DNA of 13,428 nucleotides from Clostridiales bacterium (GCA_003445835.1 DMCI01000081.1:1959-15386), one strand, 5' to 3'. Positions 1-7,575 are shown, numbered from the stretch's first letter. Program-made: numbers and translations. Notes: generated by a model not told the origin, from the sequence alone.

Positions 1-1322
1 CCCGTTTTGAGCTTTGTGGAAAGCGGTACGATCTTCATATTGATCTTGCCGCCCACGCACTTGTCGCCGACGCCGCTGTGAATGGCGTAGGCAAAGTCCA
101 CGACGGTGGAACCTGCGGGCAGGTTTTTGACGTCGCCCTGCGGCGTAAAGACGAAGACCTCGTCGTTGAACATCTCGGTCTTGAGGGAATTCAAATACTC
201 TTCGCTGTCTTCGACGTCCCCTTCGTGCAACGCCATAACTTCGCGGATCCAACTGATCTTCTCATCCAACGTGTGATCGGTCTTACCGTACTTGTACTTC
301 CAGTGCGCCGCGATGCCGTACTCCGCCAAACGGTGCATCTCTTTGGTGCGGATCTGCACCTCGAAGGGCTTGCCGTAGCTGTTCAGTACCGTGGTATGCA
401 GCGACTTGTAATTGTTGGACTTGGGCGTTGCTATATAATCTTTGAAACGGCCGGGGAGCGGCGTCCACATCGAGTGCACGACGCCGAGGACGTTGTAACA
501 ATCCTTGACGGTATCCACAATGATGCGAATGGCAATGAGGTCGTAAATTTGGTCGATGGAAGATTTTTGACGAAGCATCTTGCGATAAATACTGTAAAAA
601 TGCTTTGCCCTGCCGTTGATCTCAAAGTGGATGCCCAGTTCTTCCAGTTTCTCTTTGAGTTGCTCGCTGACCGTGGCGACGAAAGCGTCTCGCTCTTCCT
701 TTTTGGAGGAGATCAAGTTGACGAGTTCGTAGTACTCCTTGGGGTAAAGATACCGCATAGCGATATCCTCAAGTTCCCCTTTGATCTGCGACATACCGAG
801 ACGAGCGGCAAGAGGCGCGTAGATCTCCATCGTTTCCTTTGCCTTGGCGATCTGCGACTCCTCCGACTTATACGAAAGAGAACGCATATTGTGCAAGCGG
901 TCGGCAAACTTGATGATGATGACCCTAAGATCCTTTGCCATGGCAAGCAGCATTTTACGCAAGTTTTCCGCCTCCGCCTGTTCCTTGCTCTTAAACTGCA
1001 ATTTGGTAAGTTTGGTGACGCCTTCCACCAAGGAAGCGACTCCTTCGCCGAAGTTTTCCACGATCTCCTCGCGGGTGACTTCGGTATCTTCGAGTACGTC
1101 GTGCAAAAAGCCCGCCGCAACCGACTCCGCATCCATACCGAGGTCGATCAAAATATCCGCGACGTGACAGGGATGGGTGAAGTAAGGTTCGCCCGACTGA
1201 CGAAGCTGCCCTTCGTGCGCTTTTTTTGCAAGAGAAAAGGCGCGAAGGATCATTTCGCTTTGCTGTTCGGAATAACATTTTTTGATCTTTTCGATCAATT
1301 CGTTTTCATCCAGCGGTTTCAC
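1..1322 (-). CDS. rel: Bifunctional (p)ppGpp synthetase/hydrolase, Rel (RelA/SpoT family), 3' end outside window
   Basis: This is the stringent-response enzyme that makes (p)ppGpp from ATP and GDP/GTP and also hydrolyses it in the cytoplasm. 440 codons are visible. The N-terminal HD hydrolase domain has its His-Asp pair intact at residues 74-75 (FLHDVLEDT), so hydrolysis should be retained. The synthetase domain follows, with RFKD at residues 292-295 and then YIATPKSNNYKSLHT. The RXKD form is known from bifunctional Rel enzymes, whereas monofunctional RelA has EXDD. A TGS domain starts near residue 385 and is cut by the window edge. The helical, zinc-finger/conserved-cysteine and ACT parts lie outside, since full length is usually about 720-740 residues. 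The start is GTG at 1322-1320, preceded by a strong AGGGAGG, and it lies 1 nt after the stop of the small membrane protein gene. This implies co-transcription with the operon upstream, which is unusual for rel. Confidence 0.95.
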   Translation of the reverse strand, partial: MKPLDENELIEKIKKCYSEQQSEMILRAFSLAKKAHEGQLRQSGEPYFTHPCHVADILIDLGMDAESVAAGFLHDVLEDTEVTREEIVENFGEGVASLVEGVTKLTKLQFKSKEQAEAENLRKMLLAMAKDLRVIIIKFADRLHNMRSLSYKSEESQIAKAKETMEIYAPLAARLGMSQIKGELEDIAMRYLYPKEYYELVNLISSKKEERDAFVATVSEQLKEKLEELGIHFEINGRAKHFYSIYRKMLRQKSSIDQIYDLIAIRIIVDTVKDCYNVLGVVHSMWTPLPGRFKDYIATPKSNNYKSLHTTVLNSYGKPFEVQIRTKEMHRLAEYGIAAHWKYKYGKTDHTLDEKISWIREVMALHEGDVEDSEEYLNSLKTEMFNDEVFVFTPQGDVKNLPAGSTVVDFAYAIHSGVGDKCVGGKINMKIVPLSTKLKT

Positions 1323-1323
1323 T

Positions 1324-1581
1324 TCAAACCTTTCCTCCCTGTATTTTATTATCATAATACCTTTTGCCTTTCCCAGTCAACCCGCGCGCGAGACGAACAA
1401 GCAAAAATACGCCCGAAGCAAGAAACAACGCCGCAGTAACTATGCCGGTGACGCACAGCGCGCGGATGGGCAAAACGCCGCCCGCCTTCCCGATCGGAAA
1501 GGACAAAAACGCCACGACCGCAAACAAAACGAACAACGAAGAAGAAGCTATTACCGCAACAAGCGTCCATCTCTTATTCAT
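1324..1581 (-). CDS. Small two-helix membrane protein, unknown function
   Basis: This is an 85-residue hydrophobic protein that I do not recognise. Two membrane segments are clear, at about residues 6-30 and 40-63, joined by a short loop (KAGGVLPIR). The C-terminal tail is basic (LARGLTGKGKRYYDNK). The positive tail and the MNKR start both suggest a hairpin topology with both ends in the cytoplasm. The ATG at 1581-1579 is preceded by GGAGGAGAT and overlaps the stop of the GLUG-repeat gene by 8 nt. The stop TGA (1326-1324) lies 1 nt before the rel GTG. This tight packing supports a real, translated gene. Its place between a surface-anchored protein and Rel suggests a membrane partner of one of them, but that is inference. 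Confidence 0.8.
   Translation of the reverse strand: MNKRWTLVAVIASSSLFVLFAVVAFLSFPIGKAGGVLPIRALCVTGIVTAALFLASGVFLLVRLARGLTGKGKRYYDNKIQGGKV
1334..1340 (-). promoter_or_regulatory. Ribosome binding site of rel, fixing a GTG start
   Basis: AGGGAGG lies 11 nt before the GTG codon at 1322-1320 and inside the last codons of the small membrane protein gene. No in-frame ATG fits before the conserved Rel N-terminus, so this site decides the GTG start. It suggests translational coupling of rel to the upstream gene. Confidence 0.7.
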
Positions 1582-3865
1582 AGTAGATCTCCTCCATCGC
1601 TTTGATTAACTCCACCGACGAAGCCGCTCCGCCGAGATCGAGGATCTCGGTAATATAACGGGTATACGACGAATCGCTTTCAAAGAAAGCCAACCCGTAA
1701 ACGTACCCCGCGCGAAGATCGTAATACCCGCTTTCCGAAAGCACCGACCCGCTGGTGTGTCCCCCTTCCGCAAAGACGTTTTCCGTCATATTGACGCGAA
1801 GGGTATACGGCAAGCGGATCAGTCCGCAGATGCCGCCGACGAAGCTGACCTCGCTGTAAGAAGAGGTCGTCCCGGTAAAGAAACACCGCGTGACGGTACC
1901 CGCGTTGTACCCGACGATGCCGCCGGTAAAATCGTATACCGTTTCATCCGCGCTGACCGCCTCGACGGAAGACGTCTGTCCGCAAGCGGTGATCGTCCCT
2001 TGATTGTTTTCCCCTGCGACGCCGCCCGCATAGGCGTTGCGCAAGGCGGACTCAGACTTGACCGCGCCGCTTGAAAGACAAGTCCGTACGGTGCCGATAT
2101 AATACAAGTTTTGATACAAAACGTAAGAATTCAACGCGACGATTCCTCCCGCGAAAGCGTGCGCGCAGTTGCCTTTTGCGTTTACCGCGGCGGTCGATCT
2201 GCACTCCGTCACCGCGTCGAGGTTCAACGCGACCACGCCGCCCGCATACGCCGTAGAAGAGGTTTGCGGGTCGGAAGCAGCGCATTCCGCTTTGACGCTT
2301 TCCGATTGAGTACAAGCGTCTACCGAAGCACCCTGCGGGTTTTGCGCCACGATACCGCCCGCATAGGCGTCGTGCGTTGAAGAAAACGCAGTCACCGTCC
2401 CCTTCCCCTGCGAGGACTCCACCTTCCCCGGAAGCATTGACGTAGAGGATAAATAATGCGCGTTGATCGCCGTGATGCCCCCCGCGAGAGCATATCCGTT
2501 TTGCGCGGTAGACAAAACGACGCTTTCGTTTTTGCAGTCCCTGACGCTGCCGCCGTTGACGCAGGTGATGCCTGCCGCATAAGCGGAAGCGGGGCCGTCC
2601 GTATTCTCCAAAACGGGAGAACGCAGGTCGGAAGTCATGCTGCCTTCCACCGTACAACCGTAGATGGCGCCGTCGTTTTGCGCGGCGATCCCCGCCACGT
2701 TGGGCGTCCATTGTTTGAGGTCGGACGTTTCCGCAAAAACTCCCTTGACCACACAATCTGTGATCGAGCCCATCGTGCCGTTTTTACCCGCGACGCCCGC
2801 GATATCCACGTTTTCCGCAGTGATCGAGCCGTCGGTCAAACAATCGTGTATCGTGCCGTCGTTATTCCCCGCAAAAGGCGCAAAGAAACAATCGCCGCCC
2901 CCTTCGCCCGTGATCGTAACGCTCATCACGGCGGAACAAGATTCGATGGTACCCTTATTTACGGCGGTCAAAAGTCCCATATCCTCCCCGCCTTTTGTCA
3001 AGACAAGATCTTCCGCCACCACTCTGACGTTTTTGAGGGTTCCCTCGTTTTGCAAAATAACGGCATCGCCCGTAAATCCTTCTTCCAAAACGAAGATCAC
3101 GTCACGAATCTCCCCCGTCACCTTGGCGGCAAAAGGCGCCGTCAAACGCACAACGTGATCCCCGCCGTCAAAAGTCGCGGCGTATTCTTCCGCGCTTCCC
3201 GACAAGGCGACGTCCTTTTCAAGAGAAACGCAATAGCCATGTTCCAAGGCGGATAAAGCCCCGCCCGCCGTCCGCGCGCGGTAAAAGTTGCTTTCACTCC
3301 CCGTGCCGTAGTAGCAAATGGAAAACACCGTCACGGCTACCACCACGAGAAACGCCGCCAAAAACGCGCTTGCAAAACGAGCGAGCGTCTTTTTTTCCTT
3401 AAAAGAAAGCGGCTCTTGGGGCAAGATCAATTTGTCGCCGACGACGGCTATCCCCTCTCCGAGTCTGGTAAAATAGATTTTGTGAAGCATCGGAAGATAG
3501 CGAGAAGCGCCGGGATATACGGCGTAAAGTTTTCGGAGTTCCTTCCCACGACCCAACACGGCAAGCATCTCAAGCGGCGAGATCTCTTTTGACGGATAGT
3601 AACGCAAGCACTTGCCCGCCCGCTCGAAAAACATTTTGTCCGCTTCACGGAAAGGCTCCTGCTTATCCCGCGGACGCTCTTTTACAAGTTCCGAAAAATA
3701 CTTTTTCACGATGCGCTTTGCATCGAACAAATACAACAAAGAAAACAACGGAAAGCGCCCGAACACAGCGGAAAACACCTCGGAGGAAGCAATCTCCCCA
3801 AAGGCAACCGCGTCGTCCTTTTTGAGGGACGCAAAAAGTTTTTCGCGCTTTTCCGTTTCCAACAT
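1574..3865 (-). CDS. Membrane-anchored GLUG-repeat (beta-helix) surface protein with cytoplasmic N-terminal domain
   Basis: A 763-residue protein in three parts. Residues 1-160 form a charged, helix-rich domain that I do not recognise and that should be cytoplasmic. Residues 162-186 form a single membrane helix preceded by KEKKTLAR, which favours N-in/C-out. The rest is an ectodomain of repeated units with the core A-G-G-I-V-A-x-N, as in GLUG-motif proteins predicted to fold as beta-helices. Cores lie near residues 356, 391, 430, 461, 502, 541, 572, 613, 647 and 677, spaced about 30-41 residues. Many units carry a cysteine (e.g. 310, 342, 371, 404, 444, 518, 555, 596, 628, 661). There is no LPXTG motif; the membrane helix is the anchor. 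The ATG shares one base with the previous stop (TAATG) and has AGAGG upstream. Secreted GLUG proteins are often linked to adhesion; here a sensor or tether role is inference. Confidence 0.85.
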   Translation of the reverse strand: MLETEKREKLFASLKKDDAVAFGEIASSEVFSAVFGRFPLFSLLYLFDAKRIVKKYFSELVKERPRDKQEPFREADKMFFERAGKCLRYYPSKEISPLEMLAVLGRGKELRKLYAVYPGASRYLPMLHKIYFTRLGEGIAVVGDKLILPQEPLSFKEKKTLARFASAFLAAFLVVVAVTVFSICYYGTGSESNFYRARTAGGALSALEHGYCVSLEKDVALSGSAEEYAATFDGGDHVVRLTAPFAAKVTGEIRDVIFVLEEGFTGDAVILQNEGTLKNVRVVAEDLVLTKGGEDMGLLTAVNKGTIESCSAVMSVTITGEGGGDCFFAPFAGNNDGTIHDCLTDGSITAENVDIAGVAGKNGTMGSITDCVVKGVFAETSDLKQWTPNVAGIAAQNDGAIYGCTVEGSMTSDLRSPVLENTDGPASAYAAGITCVNGGSVRDCKNESVVLSTAQNGYALAGGITAINAHYLSSTSMLPGKVESSQGKGTVTAFSSTHDAYAGGIVAQNPQGASVDACTQSESVKAECAASDPQTSSTAYAGGVVALNLDAVTECRSTAAVNAKGNCAHAFAGGIVALNSYVLYQNLYYIGTVRTCLSSGAVKSESALRNAYAGGVAGENNQGTITACGQTSSVEAVSADETVYDFTGGIVGYNAGTVTRCFFTGTTSSYSEVSFVGGICGLIRLPYTLRVNMTENVFAEGGHTSGSVLSESGYYDLRAGYVYGLAFFESDSSYTRYITEILDLGGAASSVELIKAMEEIYYE

Positions 3866-4572
3866 TATTTTTTCCTCTTGATCCCGCGTTCCGCCGCCCA
3901 GCGGTCCAAAACGTCGTAGATATATTCCTCGTTGACCTTTTCACCCTCGGTCACTTTGCGAAGCAATTCGGAAGTGGAAAGGAAGGAAGAGACCAGTTGC
4001 TCCATCCCTTGATTGCCCTCGCGGATGCCCGCGCGCAGGTCTTCCATTCCGTCACGGATAGAATTGAGTTTGTCGTTATTATCCTGCAAAGAGGAGACCA
4101 CGTCGCGGTTGATGAATTCGCTGACCTTGGCGACGCCCGCCTGATAATTGGCGACGGTGCGCTCCAGTTCCTTTAAGTTGTAGTTTTTGCGGCGCTCTTC
4201 CAACGTGGACTCCAACTTGCCGATCTGCGTTTCCGCCTCCGATTCGAGTTTGGACAAGGAGTCCAACGTACCGTCCAGTTTGGTGAGGGTGTCGGACAGC
4301 TTTTTGAGTTCCCCTTCGTACTGCTCGCTACGCGCGAGGAAACGATCGATCTCGTGCGAAAGGCTTTGCGCTTTTGCCGCCTCGGAGGAAAGGGTTTTGT
4401 AAATGCGGTCGAGATTGCCCGTCACGTCCCCTTCGAATGCGGCGGAAAGGCGTTCGACGTCCCCTTTCATTCCGTCGTAAGTATCGGCAAAATCCCTGAG
4501 ATTTTCCGTAATGGGCGTAAGCAAGTCACGATATTCTTTGAAGGTTTCGATCAAACTTTTTACGTCTTCCAT
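3865..4572 (-). CDS. Coiled-coil protein, unknown function
   Basis: A 235-residue, acidic, almost entirely helical soluble protein. There is no signal peptide, membrane helix or recognisable enzyme motif. Leucines at 92, 96, 99, 103 and 106 follow 4-3-4-3 spacing, and heptad-like hydrophobics continue to about residue 124. A second helical stretch covers roughly 140-210, where hydrophobics recur through VVSSLQDNNDKLNSIRDGM. The C-terminus is basic (GIKRKK). The ATG follows AAAGGAGCAAATT, a good ribosome site, 18 nt after the helicase stop. The stop overlaps the next ATG by one base. The composition suggests an oligomerising scaffold or adaptor, perhaps linking the cytoplasmic helicase to the membrane protein encoded next. 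That role is inferred from gene order, not from homology. Confidence 0.85.
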   Translation of the reverse strand: MEDVKSLIETFKEYRDLLTPITENLRDFADTYDGMKGDVERLSAAFEGDVTGNLDRIYKTLSSEAAKAQSLSHEIDRFLARSEQYEGELKKLSDTLTKLDGTLDSLSKLESEAETQIGKLESTLEERRKNYNLKELERTVANYQAGVAKVSEFINRDVVSSLQDNNDKLNSIRDGMEDLRAGIREGNQGMEQLVSSFLSTSELLRKVTEGEKVNEEYIYDVLDRWAAERGIKRKK

Positions 4573-4590
4573 AATTTGCTCCTTTTCCTC

Positions 4591-6927
4591 TTATTTGGTG
4601 TTTTTCAGTTTGCGCGACGTATCTTTGAGCCCCGTTTTTAAGCTCTCCACGTCCTTTTTCATCAGCGACAGAATGATCTTCATCGCCGCCGGATTGTTTT
4701 TGAATTTGTCGTAATGGCGTAGGATGCGGTAATCCAACCTTTCTCCGCCGCCCCCGGACGCCGCGTCGAGGAGGTCGGAAAGATCGGTCTCACCGCCCAA
4801 AGCAAAGTACTCTTTGGCTTCCTTCAAATAGCCGTGTTCCCAATAAGCGACGCCCGCGCCGACGTAGTCGCCTCGCGCAATATGATCCCGCCACAAAGTG
4901 ACGTCCAAGATCACTTTTTCCCGCTCGCCGTCGTTGATCAGGTTGTTTGCGGCGTGGAAGGCGTTGTCGTACTGCCCCAGTCGCGCAAACTCTTCGGCGC
5001 GACGCTTGTGTTCCTCTTGGTCGACCAACGTACTGCCCACCGTTTGTTGCAGTTTGACCGCCGCTTCCGCCGCGGTGAGCGTCTTGAAGTTTTCCTTAAA
5101 AAACGATGAGAACTGCGCAACTTCCTTTTCCTCCGCAACGAAAAGGTGCCTGCGCGCCCTGGATACGCCGACGTAGAAAAGGTTGAAATAGTAGCGGTAC
5201 AAACTGTTTTCATCCGCGGTCTTGCGATCGATCTCGGTGCGCGCAAGGGTTTTAAACTTATCCTCGTTGTCGGACAAAACGTCGTACAAAACGACGGTGT
5301 CACGCTCCAAGCCCTTGATCTCCGAAACAGTCAATATCTCTTTTTGCGGCAAAAGGGCACGGAGTTTTTCCTTTTCCGCCCCGCTTGCCACAACGACGGT
5401 AAAGTTGTCGGTCTTTTGTTTGGCGACTCGCTTGACGAAGTCCGCGGCGGGGAAAGCCACCGCAAAGGAACCCGCCTCCGAAGACACCGCCTCGGCGGAA
5501 AGCACGAAACCGTGCACGCCGAAAGTGGCGCGATTGAGGTCGGAAAGCGCGGCGACCACGCCGGCAATCTCGGGACTGTTGCGGTAATTGTACGAAAGTT
5601 CCGCCACGTCGGTCACGTCCTTGGTGTACAAAAGATCCTTAAGTCTTGCAAAGGAAAAATACGCCGGGTTGACCATCTGCGAAGCGTCGCCCACGCAAAA
5701 GAGTTTGACCGCAAGCGAACGGAAGAAGGCAAGTTGCGCCTCGGTGAAATCCTGCACCTCGTCCAATACGGCGAGGGAATATACGGGAACGGCGGGCGCT
5801 TTGACGGCGGCGCACGCGAGATTTAAGTCAAGCATCCCCCTCTTTCCTATCTCCTCTTCGTAGTCTTTGGCAAGATCGAAGATAAACTCCGCTTCCGCGC
5901 GAGAAAAGGCACCCTTACGCGCCGAAACGTATTCCTCTTTTTTCAAAGGCGCAGCGACCGCTTTACCGAAGATAAAGCCGTAAACTTCCTTGTACAAAAC
6001 TTCGTCCACAAGGTCGAACTTCTTGCGACGTTGCAAAAGATTGTAGTTTTTGGAGGTTTTCAAAAAAGATACGAAAAAGGTTTCGTCCGCGAGGGGTTTG
6101 TCGCCGAGGTCTTTGCGAAAGATATCTTCCAGCAACAAATAGTCCACCTTGTTTTCAAGGTAGGAAGCGATGCGGGCAAGTTGCGGCGCGACGGGCTCGG
6201 AAGAGGTGAGCGGCACGCCGATCAAACGGCTTACCGCAAGCGTTTCGGAAGCGTCGCCGAGGGTGGCCTTGCCGTCTTCGTACGCCTTGACGCATTCCTT
6301 CAAAGAGGCAAGATAGTCCTCTACTTTGTGCCTGACGTCCAACAAAAGTCCGCGGGAATAAGTGCTGTAAAGAGTCCTGCCCTGATAGCCGGACGCCGCC
6401 GCAAAGAGGATCTTGTCAATGCAAAGATTTGTCTTGCCGCTACCGGCGATCCCCTGCACCAACATGTTTTTGCCCTCCGTGCAAACGATGGCTTTTTGTT
6501 TTTCGTCCAAAAGAGGCAAATTGACCTCCGCGCTGAACGTGCGATAGATCTTGGCTTCCGAAAGATCGGGGGACGGCGCCCGTTCCACCTTAAACTCCTT
6601 AAGACCTTTGAGCCTTCCGTCCCCCGCCGTCGTCACGGGATAGGACTTAAAGGAATAAAAGATGACGCTCGCGCCGCCTGTGCGCGCCCCTTGCGCGCGT
6701 GAAAAAGAAGCGAAGAACTTTACGCCCTCCGCCGAAAATGCGTACGCTCCCTCGCGGATGCCTGCGGCAAGCGCCGCAAACGCAAGGTGCGTCAACAACA
6801 AATTTACCCCCGAAAGTTTTTCCGTCGCCAAGGAAAGAGATTCCGTTTTAAAAACGGAATATTCCGTTAAATAGAGGTCGTCAAAACGTACGACGACCCT
6901 CTCGGGAAGCTTGTTCCCCTCCGACAT
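4591..6927 (-). CDS. UvrD/Rep-like superfamily 1 DNA helicase with accessory N- and C-terminal regions
   Basis: A 778-residue ATP-dependent SF1 helicase. In order I see a Q-motif glutamine at 144, Walker A GIAGSGKT at 159-166, motif II LDEVQD at 388-393, motif III VGDASQ at 412-417, motif IV SYNYRN at 445-450, motif V around 535-550 (GLERDTVVLYDV) and motif VI YVGVSRARRHLFV with Arg590. All catalytic motifs look intact. Residues 1-135 form an extra region not found in plain UvrD and not recognised by me. Residues 640-715 look like TPR-type helical hairpins (AEEFARLGQYDNAFHAANN, then GAGVAYWEHGYLKEAKEYF), which suggests protein contacts. No nuclease motif is evident. The ATG lies 3 nt after the padR stop with only a weak, distant GGAG, so translation probably depends on coupling. 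The closest recognisable group is UvrD/REP-like or RecD-like repair and defence helicases; I give no gene name. Confidence 0.92.
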   Translation of the reverse strand: MSEGNKLPERVVVRFDDLYLTEYSVFKTESLSLATEKLSGVNLLLTHLAFAALAAGIREGAYAFSAEGVKFFASFSRAQGARTGGASVIFYSFKSYPVTTAGDGRLKGLKEFKVERAPSPDLSEAKIYRTFSAEVNLPLLDEKQKAIVCTEGKNMLVQGIAGSGKTNLCIDKILFAAASGYQGRTLYSTYSRGLLLDVRHKVEDYLASLKECVKAYEDGKATLGDASETLAVSRLIGVPLTSSEPVAPQLARIASYLENKVDYLLLEDIFRKDLGDKPLADETFFVSFLKTSKNYNLLQRRKKFDLVDEVLYKEVYGFIFGKAVAAPLKKEEYVSARKGAFSRAEAEFIFDLAKDYEEEIGKRGMLDLNLACAAVKAPAVPVYSLAVLDEVQDFTEAQLAFFRSLAVKLFCVGDASQMVNPAYFSFARLKDLLYTKDVTDVAELSYNYRNSPEIAGVVAALSDLNRATFGVHGFVLSAEAVSSEAGSFAVAFPAADFVKRVAKQKTDNFTVVVASGAEKEKLRALLPQKEILTVSEIKGLERDTVVLYDVLSDNEDKFKTLARTEIDRKTADENSLYRYYFNLFYVGVSRARRHLFVAEEKEVAQFSSFFKENFKTLTAAEAAVKLQQTVGSTLVDQEEHKRRAEEFARLGQYDNAFHAANNLINDGEREKVILDVTLWRDHIARGDYVGAGVAYWEHGYLKEAKEYFALGGETDLSDLLDAASGGGGERLDYRILRHYDKFKNNPAAMKIILSLMKKDVESLKTGLKDTSRKLKNTK

Positions 6928-6930
6928 AAT

Positions 6931-7473
6931 TTACTTTAAGCGCTCCAAGCGATCGATGGTCTCGTCGATCCACTTGATCTGAAAATCGTACTGGCGAACG
7001 GAATACTCCGTCGCGTACAGCCAATAGGCGGGTTTTTCCGCCGTTTCCGGCACGTCGCCGATCTCTTTGACTTCCGCGGCGATCTCCGCGCGGGCTTCCT
7101 CACAGATCTTGCGATAGTTTTTGAGCAAAGCGATCGCGTATTCACGATCCACCTTACCCGAAAAGAACAATTTCATCAAAAGAGGATTGCGCGCGACGGC
7201 AAGATCCTCCGCGTTTTCTTCCTTGAGCCAACGGATCAATTCCGCATTGCCTTCCTTGGTGATGCCGTAAACGCGCTTGTTGGGACGAGCGTCCTGTTCC
7301 ACTTTGGAAGAGACCACCCACCCGAGGCTTTCCATCTTATCAAGTTCGCGATAGATCTGGCTTTGATTTGCCACCCAGAAAAAACTCAGCGACTCCTGAA
7401 AAAGCTTTGAAAGGTCGTACCCCGAAGACTTGCGCAACGTGAGCAGACCGAGTAACCCGTGTTTCAATGACAT
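6931..7473 (-). CDS. PadR-family transcriptional regulator
   Basis: A 180-residue DNA-binding protein. The N-terminal winged helix (about residues 3-80) has the PadR pattern: MSLKHGLLGLL, the SGYDLSK helix, then FFWVANQSQIYRELDKMESLGWV with Trp33, Ile40 and Tyr41. The wing ends near YGITKEG. Residues 90-175 form the helical C-terminal domain (Vir_act_alpha_C type) that drives dimerisation and usually ligand sensing. It is the first gene of the operon, with an AAAAAGG ribosome site 7-8 nt before ATG. It lies directly behind a strong promoter, and PadR proteins commonly repress their own operon, so autoregulation of the helicase/coiled-coil/GLUG genes is the likely job. The inducer cannot be read from sequence. 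Being the long PadR type, it could respond to small hydrophobic or membrane-active compounds. Confidence 0.92.
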   Translation of the reverse strand: MSLKHGLLGLLTLRKSSGYDLSKLFQESLSFFWVANQSQIYRELDKMESLGWVVSSKVEQDARPNKRVYGITKEGNAELIRWLKEENAEDLAVARNPLLMKLFFSGKVDREYAIALLKNYRKICEEARAEIAAEVKEIGDVPETAEKPAYWLYATEYSVRQYDFQIKWIDETIDRLERLK

Positions 7474-7495
7474 ATCCGCACCTTTTTCCTTATTG

Positions 7496-7537
7496 TAGTA
7501 AAAATAGTATATTACACAAGTTAGTATCAGTCAATAC
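7496..7537. repeat. TAGTAT direct repeats and short dyad over the padR promoter; candidate operator
   Basis: On the plus strand TAGTA (7496-7500), TAGTAT (7505-7510) and TAGTAT (7522-7527) recur through the core promoter. A short inverted repeat, GTAT-N6-ATAC (7524-7537), covers the -35 box. PadR proteins usually bind dyads overlapping their own promoter, so one of these could be the operator. The arms are short and AT-rich, so chance occurrence is possible. Confidence 0.3.
7506..7534 (-). promoter_or_regulatory. Strong sigma-A-type promoter of the padR-helicase-rel operon
   Basis: On the minus strand, TTGACT (7534-7529) and TATACT (7511-7506) are separated by exactly 17 nt, a near-consensus housekeeping promoter. 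Transcription should start near 7499, giving about 25 nt of leader before the padR ATG at 7473. It is the only convincing promoter I see for the six minus-strand genes down to rel. Confidence 0.8.
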
Positions 7538-7575
7538 CCTTTTGGAAATTTTTCCATCTTTTCCCTGTAATTCAC
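7531..7575 (-). CDS. Possible 14-codon leader peptide with strong ribosome site
   Basis: A minus-strand GTG at 7575-7573 opens a 14-codon frame (MNYREKMEKFPKGY) ending in TGA at 7533-7531, inside the padR -35 box. It is preceded by AAGGAGG (7590-7584) at an ideal 8-nt spacing, one of the best ribosome sites in the window. I see no clear promoter that would place this region in an RNA, and the frame ends before the padR transcript starts. It may be a vestige of a longer gene or a read-through product. Weak support only. Confidence 0.2.
   Translation of the reverse strand: MNYREKMEKFPKGY

Noticed and set aside
78..1439. A 453-codon open frame on the plus strand opposite rel
   Set aside because: The minus strand encodes Rel with all catalytic motifs, and the plus-strand frame gives no recognisable domain. 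Long antisense frames also lie opposite GH127 (9137-10438) and GH36 (11393-12850), so they reflect codon bias.
2052..2756. Alternative frames inside the GLUG-repeat gene (234 codons on minus, 266 codons on plus at 2456-3256)
   Set aside because: They are Arg/Gly-rich shadow translations of the repeat region, and the 763-codon frame shows coherent repeats and a membrane helix.
1574..3865. The repetitive stretch as a DNA repeat array or CRISPR
   Set aside because: The repeats are protein-level GLUG units of 30-41 residues with diverged DNA, with no identical direct repeats or spacers.
7544..7555. Short palindrome GGAAA-TT-TTTCC upstream of the padR promoter as an operator or terminator
   Set aside because: Five AT-rich base pairs with a 2-nt loop are too weak, and the element lies outside the core promoter.
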